This document shows positions 25,921-34,364 of a stretch of 64,000 nt of DNA, piece after piece. Below the pieces are notes generated by a model, which did no database searches, was not told the origin of the DNA, and saw only the letters and a list, made by a program, of their open reading frames with translations. Position numbers and translations under genes: made by a program. How positions within the stretch are numbered: position 1 is the stretch's first letter; every line of letters begins with the position of its first letter. The DNA comes from an uncultured Lachnospiraceae bacterium (lineage in GTDB: Bacteria > Bacillota > Clostridia > Lachnospirales > Lachnospiraceae), in assembly GCA_910585625.1 (NCBI GenBank), contig CAJUFQ010000020.1:4279-68278 (forward strand), given 5' to 3'.

Positions 25921-26961
25921 ATGCCGAAATTAATATCTTTTATTATCTGTGTCAACGACGAGACATATTTTGAAGAATGTCTCTTTTACATTGACCGCCT
26001 CCGCCTGCCGGAGGGCTATATGGCGGAGGTCTGGCCGGTACGTCAGGCAGCCAGCATTTACCAGGGGTATAATCTGGCCATGCAGCAGTCTGAGGCGGAG
26101 TACAAAGTTTATATGCATCAGGACGTCTTTCTGGTTGAGCCAGATATCCTGCTTAAGTTTCTGGAGCTGTTTGAAAACCATCCCAGGGCTGGGATGGCCG
26201 GGGTGTTGGGCGCGGACAGGCTTTCCGCGGACCGTAGGTTTTACCGCAGCTGGAACCAGGGTCATGTAATCGGCTGTAGCGAGAAGAAAGCATTCCGCAA
26301 CCATCTGTCGGAGGGGGCCGCGCAGGCAGCGGCCCTGGACGGTATGTTCCTGATGACCCGTAGAGACATCCCCTGGCGGGAAGACGCGCTTTCCGGCTGG
26401 GATTTTTACGATATTTCCCAGTCATTGGAGTTCAGCCGGAAGGGTCATGAGCTTTGGGCGCTTGCAGGCAAGCAGCCATGGTGCGTCCACGACTGCGGGT
26501 ACTTAAACCTCACGGGCTATGATAGGGCGCAGGAGGCGTTTTTAGAGATATACCAGAGCGGGCTGCCGGATTACGCCGGGCAGGATTTCGTCTACCCGGA
26601 ACCGTACCGGCAGCGTTTTGCACTGATGGAGGAATTGAAAGAACAGTGGAAGTCCCTGCTTTTTTTAGGAAAAGAGCAGGAAGTGCGCGCAACGATGGAA
26701 CAAGTATGGGATGAACGCTTCCTGGATACGGAGGCGGTCATCTTAAAAAATATCCTGGAAATCCTGCAGGCAGAGAGAGAGGACGGGGTCTTAGGAGATA
26801 AATCGTTCCTCTTTGACTGCGGTTCTTTTGAGCAGGCGCAACGCAAATATATGGAGGTCAAATTCTATCTGCGGAGGAAAAAATATGCGCCGGATGCCGC
26901 CACCCGGCCGGACGTGTCGGCGGCGGCAGAGCGGATAATACGGCGTCATACCATGTTGTGA
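25921..26961 (+). CDS. Glycosyltransferase-like protein with family 2 features
   Basis: 346 residues. The N-terminus KLISFIICVNDETYFEECLFYI is GT2-like; EYKVYMHQDVFLVEPDIL provides an acidic block where GT2 enzymes have DxD, here HQD. GAAQAAALDGMFLMTRRDIPWRED and GWDFYDISQSLEF resemble later GT2 blocks that position the catalytic base. The C-terminal ~120 residues are helical and unrecognised. From here to 29338 the coding sequence looks richer in G+C than the preceding sugar genes, suggesting a different history. It begins the three-transferase set just before flagellin. Confidence 0.65.
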   Translation: MPKLISFIICVNDETYFEECLFYIDRLRLPEGYMAEVWPVRQAASIYQGYNLAMQQSEAEYKVYMHQDVFLVEPDILLKFLELFENHPRAGMAGVLGADRLSADRRFYRSWNQGHVIGCSEKKAFRNHLSEGAAQAAALDGMFLMTRRDIPWREDALSGWDFYDISQSLEFSRKGHELWALAGKQPWCVHDCGYLNLTGYDRAQEAFLEIYQSGLPDYAGQDFVYPEPYRQRFALMEELKEQWKSLLFLGKEQEVRATMEQVWDERFLDTEAVILKNILEILQAEREDGVLGDKSFLFDCGSFEQAQRKYMEVKFYLRRKKYAPDAATRPDVSAAAERIIRRHTML

Positions 26962-27000
26962 AGATTTGGCGATGCAGATTTGATGACAGAAGGAGCAGTT

Positions 27001-28158
27001 ATGAAGATTTTATACTATACCTGGAATGAGAATTCCCGGGACGATATGTTGTGGGCGTGGAAAATTCTGGGACATGAGACTGTAATCTGCGACGTGCCTT
27101 GCCGTAACTATGAGCAGGACGAAGAGCTTGCCGCCAGCTTAGAACGGGCCATGCAGAAGCAGGGTACAGACTGTATTTTTTCTTTTAATTTTTTCCCGGT
27201 GGTTGCGGAGGCGGCCAGGAAGCATAAGATAAAATATATCTCCTGGATTTATGATTGTCCTCATTGGACGATGTTTTCGCCGGCGGCAAGGAGTGCGTTT
27301 AACTATATATTTGCGTTTGACCGTCAGCAGTACCAGCAGCTTAAGCATTTAGGCGTACAGAACTGTTACCACCTCCCGCTGGCGGTGAATACCACGCGGC
27401 TGAAACATATGCTGGGAGAACCAGGAGAATATAAGGGCGGCCCGGAGATTTCATTTGTGGGAAGCTTGTATGAAAATAATCTATATGACCAGGTACAGTA
27501 TCTGCCGGAGTATGTCCGAGGATATCTGTCAGGGATTATGGAGGCGCAGGAGCGTATATATGGCTATAATCTGGTTGGGGAGCTTCTCACGGACGAGATC
27601 ATAGGGCAGATGAACCAATATATTTCCATGGAAATGCCGCCAGGTTACGGCGTCACGAAACGGGATTTGTATGCGGCAATGATTGATGGGAAGATTACAT
27701 CCCGGGAGAGGATATCCTTGCTGCGGGAAGTGTCCGCAAAGTTCCGTCTTACGCTATATACGGCTTCGGACACATCTGGACTGCCGCAGGCAGACTTAGG
27801 CGGCATTGTGGATTATGCATCCCAGATGCCGAAGATTTTCCGTGATTCCAAAATTAATCTGAACATGAGCCTGCGCTCCATCACAAGCGGCATCCCCCTG
27901 CGCGCGTTAGATGTCATGGGGGCCGGCGGCTTCTTATTGTCCAACTATCAGCCGGAGCTGGCAGAATGCTTTGAAGATGGGAAGGAGCTTGCGCTTTACG
28001 GCAGCGCGCAGGAATTAATAGAGAAAGCGGCTTACTACCTTGCGCACGAAGAGGAGCGTCAGGAAATTGCGGCTGCAGGGTTTCAGAAGGTGCAGGAATT
28101 GTTCTCCTATGAAGTGAAGGTAAAGCAGATGCTGGAACTGGCAGGCTGCCGCCTATAA
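27001..28158 (+). CDS. CgeB-like GT-B glycosyltransferase
   Basis: About 385 residues from the ATG at 27001, with AAGGAG seven bases upstream; the in-frame start at 26980 has no such site. The N-terminal half (ILYYTWNENSRDDMLWAWKILGH ... YISWIYDCPHWTMFSP) resembles the DUF3880-type domain, and the C-terminal half (INLNMSLRSITSGIPLRALDVMGAGGFLLSNY) resembles the glycosyltransferase domain of CgeB/YkvP proteins. These are often found beside flagellin or spore glycosylation genes. Sugar specificity is unknown. Confidence 0.7.
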   Translation: MKILYYTWNENSRDDMLWAWKILGHETVICDVPCRNYEQDEELAASLERAMQKQGTDCIFSFNFFPVVAEAARKHKIKYISWIYDCPHWTMFSPAARSAFNYIFAFDRQQYQQLKHLGVQNCYHLPLAVNTTRLKHMLGEPGEYKGGPEISFVGSLYENNLYDQVQYLPEYVRGYLSGIMEAQERIYGYNLVGELLTDEIIGQMNQYISMEMPPGYGVTKRDLYAAMIDGKITSRERISLLREVSAKFRLTLYTASDTSGLPQADLGGIVDYASQMPKIFRDSKINLNMSLRSITSGIPLRALDVMGAGGFLLSNYQPELAECFEDGKELALYGSAQELIEKAAYYLAHEEERQEIAAAGFQKVQELFSYEVKVKQMLELAGCRL

Positions 28159-28207
28159 CCGGAAAGGAGCAAGGGCTGGGCAGTGTGAGAAAGAAGAGGC
28201 GGCAATT

Positions 28208-29338
28208 ATGTTATCAGTTTGCATCATCACAAAAAATGAGGAGAAGAATATCGGACGATGCCTGGAAGCATTGTCCGGGTATGGGTTTGAGCTGGTTGTG
28301 GCAGATACCGGTTCTGCGGATAAAACCAGGGAGATAGCCGGGGAATTTACAGACAAGGTCTATGATTTTGCATGGCAGGACGACTTTGCGGCTGCTAAAA
28401 ATTTTGCAGTTTCCAAAGCTGCACATGATTTGGTGCTGGTAGTGGACAGCGATGAATTCCTCGATCCTCTGTCAGAAAGCGATCTGCAGCGGTTAGGAGC
28501 GTTGGCGTCTGCAAACCCGCAGGCAGTCGGGCGTGTCCTCATCCGCAATCAGTTTACCCGGGATAAGGCGCGTCAGGAGAGCCGCGAATGGGTAAATAGG
28601 ATTTTTGACCGCAGGAAATTCCATTACAAGGGCCGGATCCATGAACAACTGGTTTCCTTCCAGGATGGGGGATATGAGACGTGGCTGTCCCCCTTAAGCT
28701 TCCTGCACACCGGATATGACCTTTCCCCAGAGGAACGAGAACAGAAGACGCAGCGGAACATCAAACTGCTGGAACATGAACTGTCAGCAGTTACAGCGGA
28801 ACTTGAGGAGTTGCGTCAGGACGGCGATTCGCTACAGCTGCGGGAGCTTGAGGCACAGGTACCGTACCTTCTTTACCAGCTTGGCAAGGGCTGGTACATG
28901 GCTCATGAATATGTACGGGCGTGTGCATATTTTTCCCAGGGGCTTTCCCATGACCTGGATCCGCGGTTGGAATATGTCATCGACATGGTGGAGACCTATG
29001 GCTATGCGCTGATTAATAGCGGCCGGGAGCAGGCGGCGCTTAGCTTCGAGAATATTTATGAGGAATTTTGCGGCAGCGCGGACTTCCTGTTCCTTATGGG
29101 CCTGATTTACATGAAGAACGCCTGTTTTGAGGCAGCAGTCAGGGAATTTGAAAAAGCTTTGCAGAAACCGCACTGTAAGACCGTGGGGGTAAATTCCTTT
29201 GCTGCTAATTACAACATCGGCGTCATCCGGGAATGTCTCGGGAATCTGGAGGAAGCGCGGGGATTTTACCAAAAGTGCGGGGAATATGGGCCGGCGCGGG
29301 AGCGTCTGGAGGCCATGGGGGTACAGCCGAAGGGATGA
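28208..29338 (+). CDS. Family 2 glycosyltransferase with TPR-like C-terminal region
   Basis: 376 residues. MLSVCIITKNEEKNIGRCLEAL, VVADTGSADKT and VLVVDSDEFLD are GT2 blocks of the SunS/beta-glycosyl-transfer group. WVNRIFDRRKFHYKGRIHEQL and FLHTGYD follow as in that subfamily. The last ~180 residues are helical and contain TPR-like units (YLLYQLGKGWYMAHEYVRACAYF, FLMGLIYMKNACFEAAVREFEKAL). Such GT2-TPR proteins can glycosylate polypeptides, so this is the strongest candidate for the enzyme that links sugar to the flagellin encoded next. That target is inference from position. Confidence 0.75.
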   Translation: MLSVCIITKNEEKNIGRCLEALSGYGFELVVADTGSADKTREIAGEFTDKVYDFAWQDDFAAAKNFAVSKAAHDLVLVVDSDEFLDPLSESDLQRLGALASANPQAVGRVLIRNQFTRDKARQESREWVNRIFDRRKFHYKGRIHEQLVSFQDGGYETWLSPLSFLHTGYDLSPEEREQKTQRNIKLLEHELSAVTAELEELRQDGDSLQLRELEAQVPYLLYQLGKGWYMAHEYVRACAYFSQGLSHDLDPRLEYVIDMVETYGYALINSGREQAALSFENIYEEFCGSADFLFLMGLIYMKNACFEAAVREFEKALQKPHCKTVGVNSFAANYNIGVIRECLGNLEEARGFYQKCGEYGPARERLEAMGVQPKG

Positions 29339-29379
29339 TGGATCTTATGGAAAAAATACGAAGAAAAGCTATAAATTAC

Positions 29380-29408
29380 TTGAATTTTCCAGTATAGATT
29401 GCTATAAT
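29380..29408 (+). promoter_or_regulatory. Sigma-A promoter of the flagellin gene
   Basis: TTGAAT (29380-29385) and TATAAT (29403-29408) are separated by exactly 17 bases, about 115 bases before the flagellin start. No SigD-type GCCGATAA is seen on this strand, which is unusual for a flagellin gene. Confidence 0.65.
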
Positions 29409-29522
29409 GTAAGAAAAGTATAAGAGGGTCTTTTCACAGAGGATTTGTGTAAAGCCGGGATTGGAATTAACACAGGAATCAAGAATATTACAGAGAATAA
29501 AGTAAAGAAGGGAGGATGACCT

Positions 29523-30296
29523 ATGAGTATTTCCGGTATAAGTAGTCAAGGGTTACATCAGAATTATCGGCAGCTTTCCAGCGGAAAGCGGATTAATTCA
29601 GCAGCGGACGATGCGGCCGGTTTGGCCATTGCCGAGAAGCTGCTGACACAGAGCAATGGTTACGATGTCGGGCGGAGGAATGCAGCCACATCTCAGGATA
29701 TGGTGAATGTTGCGGACGGAGGACTGTCTTCAATCACAGATTCTCTGCAGCGTATCCGCGAACTGGGCGTGCAGGCGTCTAACACAGCTATCTATGGAGA
29801 TTCTGAGCGCAAGATGATGCAGCAGGAGATTGACCAGCTCAAAGAGTCCATTTCCGATGCTGCTAAGAATACACGGTTTAACACCATGAGCCTGCTTGAC
29901 GGAACCATGGGCAGCAATCATGTAGCCTCCGGGCCGGACGGCAGCGGCATGGACATTAACATGCCGAACGCCACATTAGAAGCTTTGGGAATCGCGGATT
30001 TTGATGTGACGGGAGATTTCGACCTTTCTGTGATTGACAATGCCATGGATATGGTGTCGTCAGCCAGAGGTGATATGGGCGCCACATATAACCGTTTGGG
30101 CTACACGATGAATTTCAATTCTTATGCGTCCCTGAATACTACTGCATCCCGCAGCCGTATTGAGGATCTTGACTTCCCGCAGGCAGTTTCTGATATGAAG
30201 AAGAACAGTTTGTTAGAAGAATATAGGCTTATGATGCAGAAGAAGCAGGAGGAAGAGAACAGCCGGGTAGTGAACCTGCTGAGATTCAATTCATAA
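29523..30296 (+). CDS. Flagellin-like protein with shortened, divergent ends
   Basis: 257 residues; GGGAGG lies seven bases before the ATG. QLSSGKRINSAADDAAGLAIAEKL and NAATSQDMVNVADGGLSSITDSLQRIRELGVQASN are classic flagellin D0/D1 sequence, and GDMGATYNRLGYTMNF plus SRIEDLDFPQAVSDMKKNSLL belong to the C-terminal D1/D0. The usual opening (MRINHNxxALN) is missing: the protein begins about a dozen residues into it. The end is RLMMQKKQEEENSRVVNLL instead of the Gln/Ala-rich end of filament flagellins. It may be a minor or specialised flagellin. The gene lies directly downstream of the glycosyltransferases and upstream of a convergent FliD-like gene. Confidence 0.85.
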   Translation: MSISGISSQGLHQNYRQLSSGKRINSAADDAAGLAIAEKLLTQSNGYDVGRRNAATSQDMVNVADGGLSSITDSLQRIRELGVQASNTAIYGDSERKMMQQEIDQLKESISDAAKNTRFNTMSLLDGTMGSNHVASGPDGSGMDINMPNATLEALGIADFDVTGDFDLSVIDNAMDMVSSARGDMGATYNRLGYTMNFNSYASLNTTASRSRIEDLDFPQAVSDMKKNSLLEEYRLMMQKKQEEENSRVVNLLRFNS

Positions 30297-30336
30297 TCAG
30301 GATGAAGTTTTAAGTTTTCATATATTACAAAATCAG

Positions 30337-30375
30337 AACCTATCCATGCTGCAGCCGCAGCATTGGATAGGTTTT
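30337..30375 (+). terminator. Intrinsic terminator of the flagellin gene
   Basis: AACCTATCCATGCTGC pairs with GCAGCATTGGATAGGTT (one bulged base) around AGCC and is followed by TTTT. It begins 41 bases after the flagellin stop. Confidence 0.85.
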
Positions 30376-30473
30376 CTCACTCTATAGGAGAGACCTTGTC
30401 ACGCTAAATCTTGAAAGTGTCTTCCTAAAAATATTATGCGTATGGTTGGTGTTTTGCACATGGGAATAAAAAA

Positions 30474-30501
30474 CCCTGCCTCCTGAAACCAGGAGGCAGG
30501 G
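30474..30501 (-). terminator. Intrinsic terminator of the FliD-like gene
   Basis: A 12-bp perfect stem (30474-30485 with 30490-30501, loop AAAC on the + strand) is flanked on its left by a run of A, which is the U-tract when read on the minus strand. It ends 19 bases from the minus-strand stop at 30520. Confidence 0.85.
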
Positions 30502-30519
30502 GAGCTTTCCGACTATTTA

Positions 30520-31818
30520 TTAACAATATGCGTCCATCATCATTCCGGAATAGATGGATGTGATGTAAGGTGTCACGAAAGTCTTCCCGGGGTTCTTGTA
30601 TGTTACAAGAATCTTATCCACATAACGCATGGGATCCAGTGAAGCATTGTTTGCCTTTACGCTCAGCAAGTTCTTGAAGTCATTGAGTACAGACAGGCTG
30701 TCCTCATAATTGTCTGTCGAGACGGTTTCTTTCAGCGTGTCATCATCGATTGTGATGGAACCGTCATCTTCTACCGTCAGGCCGATGTTCTTCAGGCTGC
30801 TCTCATATGCGAAAGCCGTGCTGCTCATGTCTTTGTAGAGCTGCACGCTCTGAGGCTGGCTGTCGGAATATTTGCTGGCGGTCTGTAAAACAGAATTGTA
30901 TGAGTCTACCAGTGTCTGGATATTGTCTGCCATGGCGTCTGCATTCGTCTTAAATCCTACTGAGGCAGGTTGGCCTTCTGGGCTGGTACCATGCAGCGTA
31001 AGCTGAAAATTGTTGTCCAGCAGGAACGTATTGGAATATGCCATATGCTCGTTTCCATTAAGCAGGAAAACAGCATTATGCGCTTCCTGCGACACATGGT
31101 CAATACCCAGCGCGTCTATGGCGTTCATAGACTCATGGTTCCCCTGGGGAGAAATAGAAAATAGAAACGTTTCGTCCGGGCCGATGCCTGTGGCAACCGA
31201 CTCAATCTGTAATGCGCTCAAGCCGTCTGCATTCTCTGCAATCGCCGCGTTCAGGCCGATGTCCGCATTGGTTATCAGTCCTGCAAGCTTTTTCTGGATT
31301 GAGAAATTAGTATCCTCGGCATTGACGGTAAACTGGAACTCATAAGCTGAGACATTGTTCTCCAAATCAAACGAATAAGAGCCAGGCTTGAGGTTCAGTC
31401 GGTTCTTATCCAGGAAATTACCCTGATTAATCTGTGAAGTGGCAAGATCTTTCACTTCGATGGTAAAACCATCCGGGTTGCCGGATAGCCGGCTGTCGCC
31501 AACGTACTTGGCCGATACTACGTCTTCTTGTGAAGAAAAGGCGAGTTTTTTCTGGAATGCATTGCCGATTCCCTCTTCAGCATCAGATAGGGATGCAACA
31601 ACATTCTGAATCAGGCGCGTGCTTTCCTTAATATCTATCGCAAATCTCTGTACATCTGCCGAACGCTTTATCTTGTACAGAGGCGAATCCTTGTTAATCT
31701 TTACAATCTTGTTATAGATATTGCGCAGCTCGCTTTTCTTGTGTGAATCATATCGGGAAGTCGATTGGTTGGCGTATGTGTTTAAGTAGTAATGGTAACC
31801 TGTATCAATCGCAGCCAC
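30520..31818 (-). CDS. FliD-like flagellar cap / hook-associated protein (divergent)
   Basis: 432 residues from a GTG start with AAGGAGGG eight bases upstream. Support for a FliD-like identity: GFTIEVKDLATSQINQGNF resembles the N-terminal FliD block, a flagellin-like hook motif region follows (SIQKKLAGLITNADIGLNAAIAENADG), and VGFKTNADAMADNIQTLVDSYNSVL resembles the FliD C-terminal domain. The N-terminal 60 residues do not match the usual FliD start. A SigD-type promoter upstream and the convergent flagellin strengthen the flagellar assignment. It may cap the filament made from the divergent flagellin next door. Confidence 0.6.
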   Translation of the reverse strand: MAAIDTGYHYYLNTYANQSTSRYDSHKKSELRNIYNKIVKINKDSPLYKIKRSADVQRFAIDIKESTRLIQNVVASLSDAEEGIGNAFQKKLAFSSQEDVVSAKYVGDSRLSGNPDGFTIEVKDLATSQINQGNFLDKNRLNLKPGSYSFDLENNVSAYEFQFTVNAEDTNFSIQKKLAGLITNADIGLNAAIAENADGLSALQIESVATGIGPDETFLFSISPQGNHESMNAIDALGIDHVSQEAHNAVFLLNGNEHMAYSNTFLLDNNFQLTLHGTSPEGQPASVGFKTNADAMADNIQTLVDSYNSVLQTASKYSDSQPQSVQLYKDMSSTAFAYESSLKNIGLTVEDDGSITIDDDTLKETVSTDNYEDSLSVLNDFKNLLSVKANNASLDPMRYVDKILVTYKNPGKTFVTPYITSIYSGMMMDAYC

Positions 31819-31895
31819 GATAAGTCCCTCCTTTCATCCTTGAAATCGTGCTTTGCACGGGAGGTAATAAAAAACACTCCATGTATTTGCAGTGT

Positions 31896-31922
31896 TTATC
31901 GGCTGGTACAAGCATTTTCTTA
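31896..31922 (-). promoter_or_regulatory. SigD (sigma-28) type flagellar promoter
   Basis: Read on the minus strand the site is TAAG, 15 bases, GCCGATAA. This matches the sigma-28 pattern TAAA-N15-GCCGATAA at every position but one. It lies about 80 bases upstream of the GTG start of the FliD-like gene. Confidence 0.8.
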
Positions 31923-31981
31923 ACGGTAATATGCGAAAATCTGGATAAATTTGTGCAAAATTGGAAAATTCTTTTAAAATG

Positions 31982-32010
31982 TTGACGGTAAGGCCAGATT
32001 ATGCTATATT
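31982..32010 (+). promoter_or_regulatory. Sigma-A promoter of the rpmG-secE-nusG-rplKA operon
   Basis: TTGACG (31982-31987) and TATATT (32005-32010) with a 17-base spacer, 65 bases before the rpmG start. It is back-to-back with the minus-strand SigD promoter. Confidence 0.75.
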
Positions 32011-32074
32011 AGACTAGCGATGGAAGTAGGTCTTTTTTTTATGCCTAAAATTAGAATTAATGGAGGTGGAAGTT

Positions 32075-32224
32075 GTGCGCACTAAAATTACATTGGCATG
32101 TACCGAATGTAAGCAACGTAATTACAACATGACCAAGGATAAGAAAGCCCATCCTGACAGAATGGAGACGAAGAAGTACTGCCGTTTCTGCAGGAAGCAT
32201 ACGTTACACAAAGAAACGAAGTAA
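32075..32224 (+). CDS. rpmG: 50S ribosomal protein L33
   Basis: 49 residues from a GTG start with GGAGGTGG upstream. The translation MRTKITLACTECKQRNYN and YCRFCRKHTLHKETK is a complete L33 with both CxxC pairs, so this is the zinc-binding (C+) form. The order rpmG-secE-nusG is standard in Firmicutes. The tRNA-Trp gene sometimes found here is absent. Confidence 0.95.
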   Translation: MRTKITLACTECKQRNYNMTKDKKAHPDRMETKKYCRFCRKHTLHKETK

Positions 32225-32312
32225 TAGGACAGAGCGAAGGAAGTGAATGGGTGGACATATTGTTCACCACCCCAGTATTTCGGGCGCAGGAGGTGCGCCA
32301 CAGGAGGTAAAA

Positions 32313-32519
32313 ATGGGAGAAACAAAAACGGAAAAGGCTTCAAAAACGAGCTGGTTTACCGGTCTTAAAGCTGAATTCGACAAAATAATCTGGCCAGACA
32401 AGAAATCACTTACCAGGCAGACGGTTGCGGTAATTGCTGTTTCAGTTGTCTTGGGTCTTATCATTGCCGTGTTGGATGTGATTATTAAGTACGGCGTGGA
32501 TGCCCTGGTGAATTTATAG
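32313..32519 (+). CDS. secE: Preprotein translocase subunit SecE
   Basis: 68 residues from the ATG at 32313, with AGGAGGT five bases upstream; an in-frame start at 32247 only adds an unlikely leader. WFTGLKAEFDKIIWPDKKSLTRQT is the conserved amphipathic region of SecE, followed by one membrane segment (about residues 40-60). It stabilises SecY in the SecYEG channel. It sits between rpmG and nusG as usual. Confidence 0.93.
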   Translation: MGETKTEKASKTSWFTGLKAEFDKIIWPDKKSLTRQTVAVIAVSVVLGLIIAVLDVIIKYGVDALVNL

Positions 32520-32535
32520 GAGGCGTAGGTGGTTT

Positions 32536-33051
32536 ATGGCAGAGGCAAACTGGTATGTAGTTCATACCTATTCCGGTTATGAAAAGAAGGTTAAAGAGAA
32601 CATTGAGAAGACGATTGAGAACCGGCATCTGGAGGATCAGATCCTGGAGGTGAGGGTTCCGATGCAGAGCGTCGTGGAAATGAAAAACGGTGTGAAAAAG
32701 ACTGTTGAGAAGAAAATGTTTCCAGGCTATGTCCTCATTAATATGGTTATGAATGATGATATATGGTATGTGGTCAGAAATACCAGAGGTGTTACCGGGT
32801 TTGTAGGTCCGGGTTCCAAGCCCGTACCGCTCACTGAAGCTGAAATGAGACCATTGGGTATTCAAGTCGACAATGTGGTCGTTGACTTTGCGGAAGGGGA
32901 TTCCGTCAGGGTTGTCGGCGGTGTCTGGAAAGACACAGTCGGGCTTATCCAGGCGATGAACCATGGCAAGCAGATGGTGACCATCAACGTTGACTTATTC
33001 GGTCGTGAAACACCGGTAGAAATAAGTTTCACAGATATCAGAAAGTTATAA
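32536..33051 (+). CDS. nusG: Transcription termination/antitermination protein NusG
   Basis: 171 residues. WYVVHTYSGYEKKVKENIE opens the NGN domain, MFPGYVLINMVMNDDIWYVVRNTRGVTGFVG is its conserved core, and FAEGDSVRVVGGVWKDTVG is the C-terminal KOW motif. It binds RNA polymerase and modulates pausing and termination. It starts 16 bases after secE. Confidence 0.96.
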   Translation: MAEANWYVVHTYSGYEKKVKENIEKTIENRHLEDQILEVRVPMQSVVEMKNGVKKTVEKKMFPGYVLINMVMNDDIWYVVRNTRGVTGFVGPGSKPVPLTEAEMRPLGIQVDNVVVDFAEGDSVRVVGGVWKDTVGLIQAMNHGKQMVTINVDLFGRETPVEISFTDIRKL

Positions 33052-33117
33052 GATGCGTATTGTCGCAGGAATTCACAAGAATGACTGGACAAGAAATATG
33101 TAAGGAGGAATTTCCAA

Positions 33118-33543
33118 ATGGCAAAGAAAGTAGAAGGGTATATTAAATTACAGATTCCTGCCGGAAAGGCTACGCCGGCACCACCAGTTGGGCCTGCACT
33201 TGGACAGCATGGTGTAAATATTGTTGAATTTACCAAGCAGTTCAACGCGAAGACAGCCGATCAGGGAGACCTGATTATTCCGGTAGTCATTACCGTATAT
33301 GCAGACAGAAGCTTTAGCTTTATCACCAAAACTCCGCCTGCTGCTGTGCTGATTAAAAAAGCATGCAACATCAAATCTGGCTCCGGAGTGCCAAATAAGA
33401 CCAAGGTTGCGACAATCCCCAAGGCAAAAGTTCAGGAAATCGCAGAACTGAAAATGAAGGATCTTAATGCAGCAACCCTGGAAGCTGCAATGAGCATGAT
33501 TGCAGGAACTGCAAGAAGCATGGGCGTTGAAGTCGGAGAATAG
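33118..33543 (+). CDS. rplK: 50S ribosomal protein L11
   Basis: 141 residues, the usual length. GYIKLQIPAGKATPAPPVGPALGQHGVNI is the conserved N-terminus with the proline-rich switch region, and SGVPNKTKVATIPKAKVQEIAELK the C-terminal RNA-binding part. AAGGAGGAATTT precedes the ATG. It forms the GTPase-associated centre with 23S rRNA. Confidence 0.97.
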   Translation: MAKKVEGYIKLQIPAGKATPAPPVGPALGQHGVNIVEFTKQFNAKTADQGDLIIPVVITVYADRSFSFITKTPPAAVLIKKACNIKSGSGVPNKTKVATIPKAKVQEIAELKMKDLNAATLEAAMSMIAGTARSMGVEVGE

Positions 33544-33624
33544 GCAGAGAACACTGAAAAATGGAACACCTACTGAAACCGTGGGAGGGACATCTCCCGA
33601 TATCACCACTAGGAGGTAATTAGA

Positions 33625-34317
33625 ATGAAACGAGGAAAGAAATATCTAGAGGCTGCAAAGGCAATCGACAGGACTGTGCAGTATGATACAGAAGAAGCAA
33701 TCAGCCTGGTAAAGAAGGTTGCAGTTGCTAAATTTGATGAAACAATCGAAGCTCATATCAGAACCGGCTGTGACGGACGCCATGCCGAGCAGCAGATTCG
33801 TGGCGCTGTGGTACTGCCACACGGAACAGGTAAGACTGTTAGGGTACTGGTTTTTGCAAAAGGAGAAAAATTGGATGAGGCATTGGCAGCAGGAGCTGAC
33901 CATGTCGGCGGGGAAGAGCTGATTCCGAAAATCCAGAACGATGGCTGGCTGGATTTTGACGTGGTAGTTGCTACTCCAGACATGATGGGCGTTGTCGGAC
34001 GTCTGGGACGTGTGCTCGGGCCTAAGGGCTTAATGCCGAACCCCAAAGCAGGAACCGTTACCATGGATGTTACCAAGGCTATAAACGATATCAAAGCCGG
34101 TAAGATTGAGTACAGATTAGATAAGACCAATATTATCCATGTGCCAGTTGGAAAAGCATCTTTTACAGAAGAACAATTAGCGGACAACTTCCAGACTCTT
34201 ATGGGTGCCATCATTAAGGCAAGGCCTTCTGCAGTAAAAGGACAGTTCCTCAAGAGCGTTACGTTGGCTCCCAGCATGGGACCTGGCGTAAAAGTCAATA
34301 CTGCGAAGCTTGTTTAA
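33625..34317 (+). CDS. rplA: 50S ribosomal protein L1
   Basis: 230 residues. KRGKKYLEAAKAIDRTVQY, LPHGTGKTVRVLVFAKGEK and GRLGRVLGPKGLMPNPKAGTVT are standard L1 sequence. It forms the L1 stalk of the large subunit and follows rplK after 81 bases, with AGGAGGTAATT before the start. Confidence 0.97.
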   Translation: MKRGKKYLEAAKAIDRTVQYDTEEAISLVKKVAVAKFDETIEAHIRTGCDGRHAEQQIRGAVVLPHGTGKTVRVLVFAKGEKLDEALAAGADHVGGEELIPKIQNDGWLDFDVVVATPDMMGVVGRLGRVLGPKGLMPNPKAGTVTMDVTKAINDIKAGKIEYRLDKTNIIHVPVGKASFTEEQLADNFQTLMGAIIKARPSAVKGQFLKSVTLAPSMGPGVKVNTAKLV

Positions 34318-34325
34318 ATTAAATG

Positions 34326-34354
34326 TTGACATCTAAAATACACAATGTTATACT
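34326..34354 (+). promoter_or_regulatory. Sigma-A promoter for rplJL
   Basis: A consensus TTGACA (34326-34331) and TATACT (34349-34354) with a 17-base spacer, just after rplA. It gives the rplJL unit its own transcription start ahead of the L10 leader. Confidence 0.85.
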
Positions 34355-34364
34355 ATACAAGTAT

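Noticed and set aside
32225..32312. tRNA-Trp gene between rpmG and secE
   Set aside because: The position is common for this tRNA, but the sequence forms only a short GGGTGG/CCACCC hairpin, not a cloverleaf.
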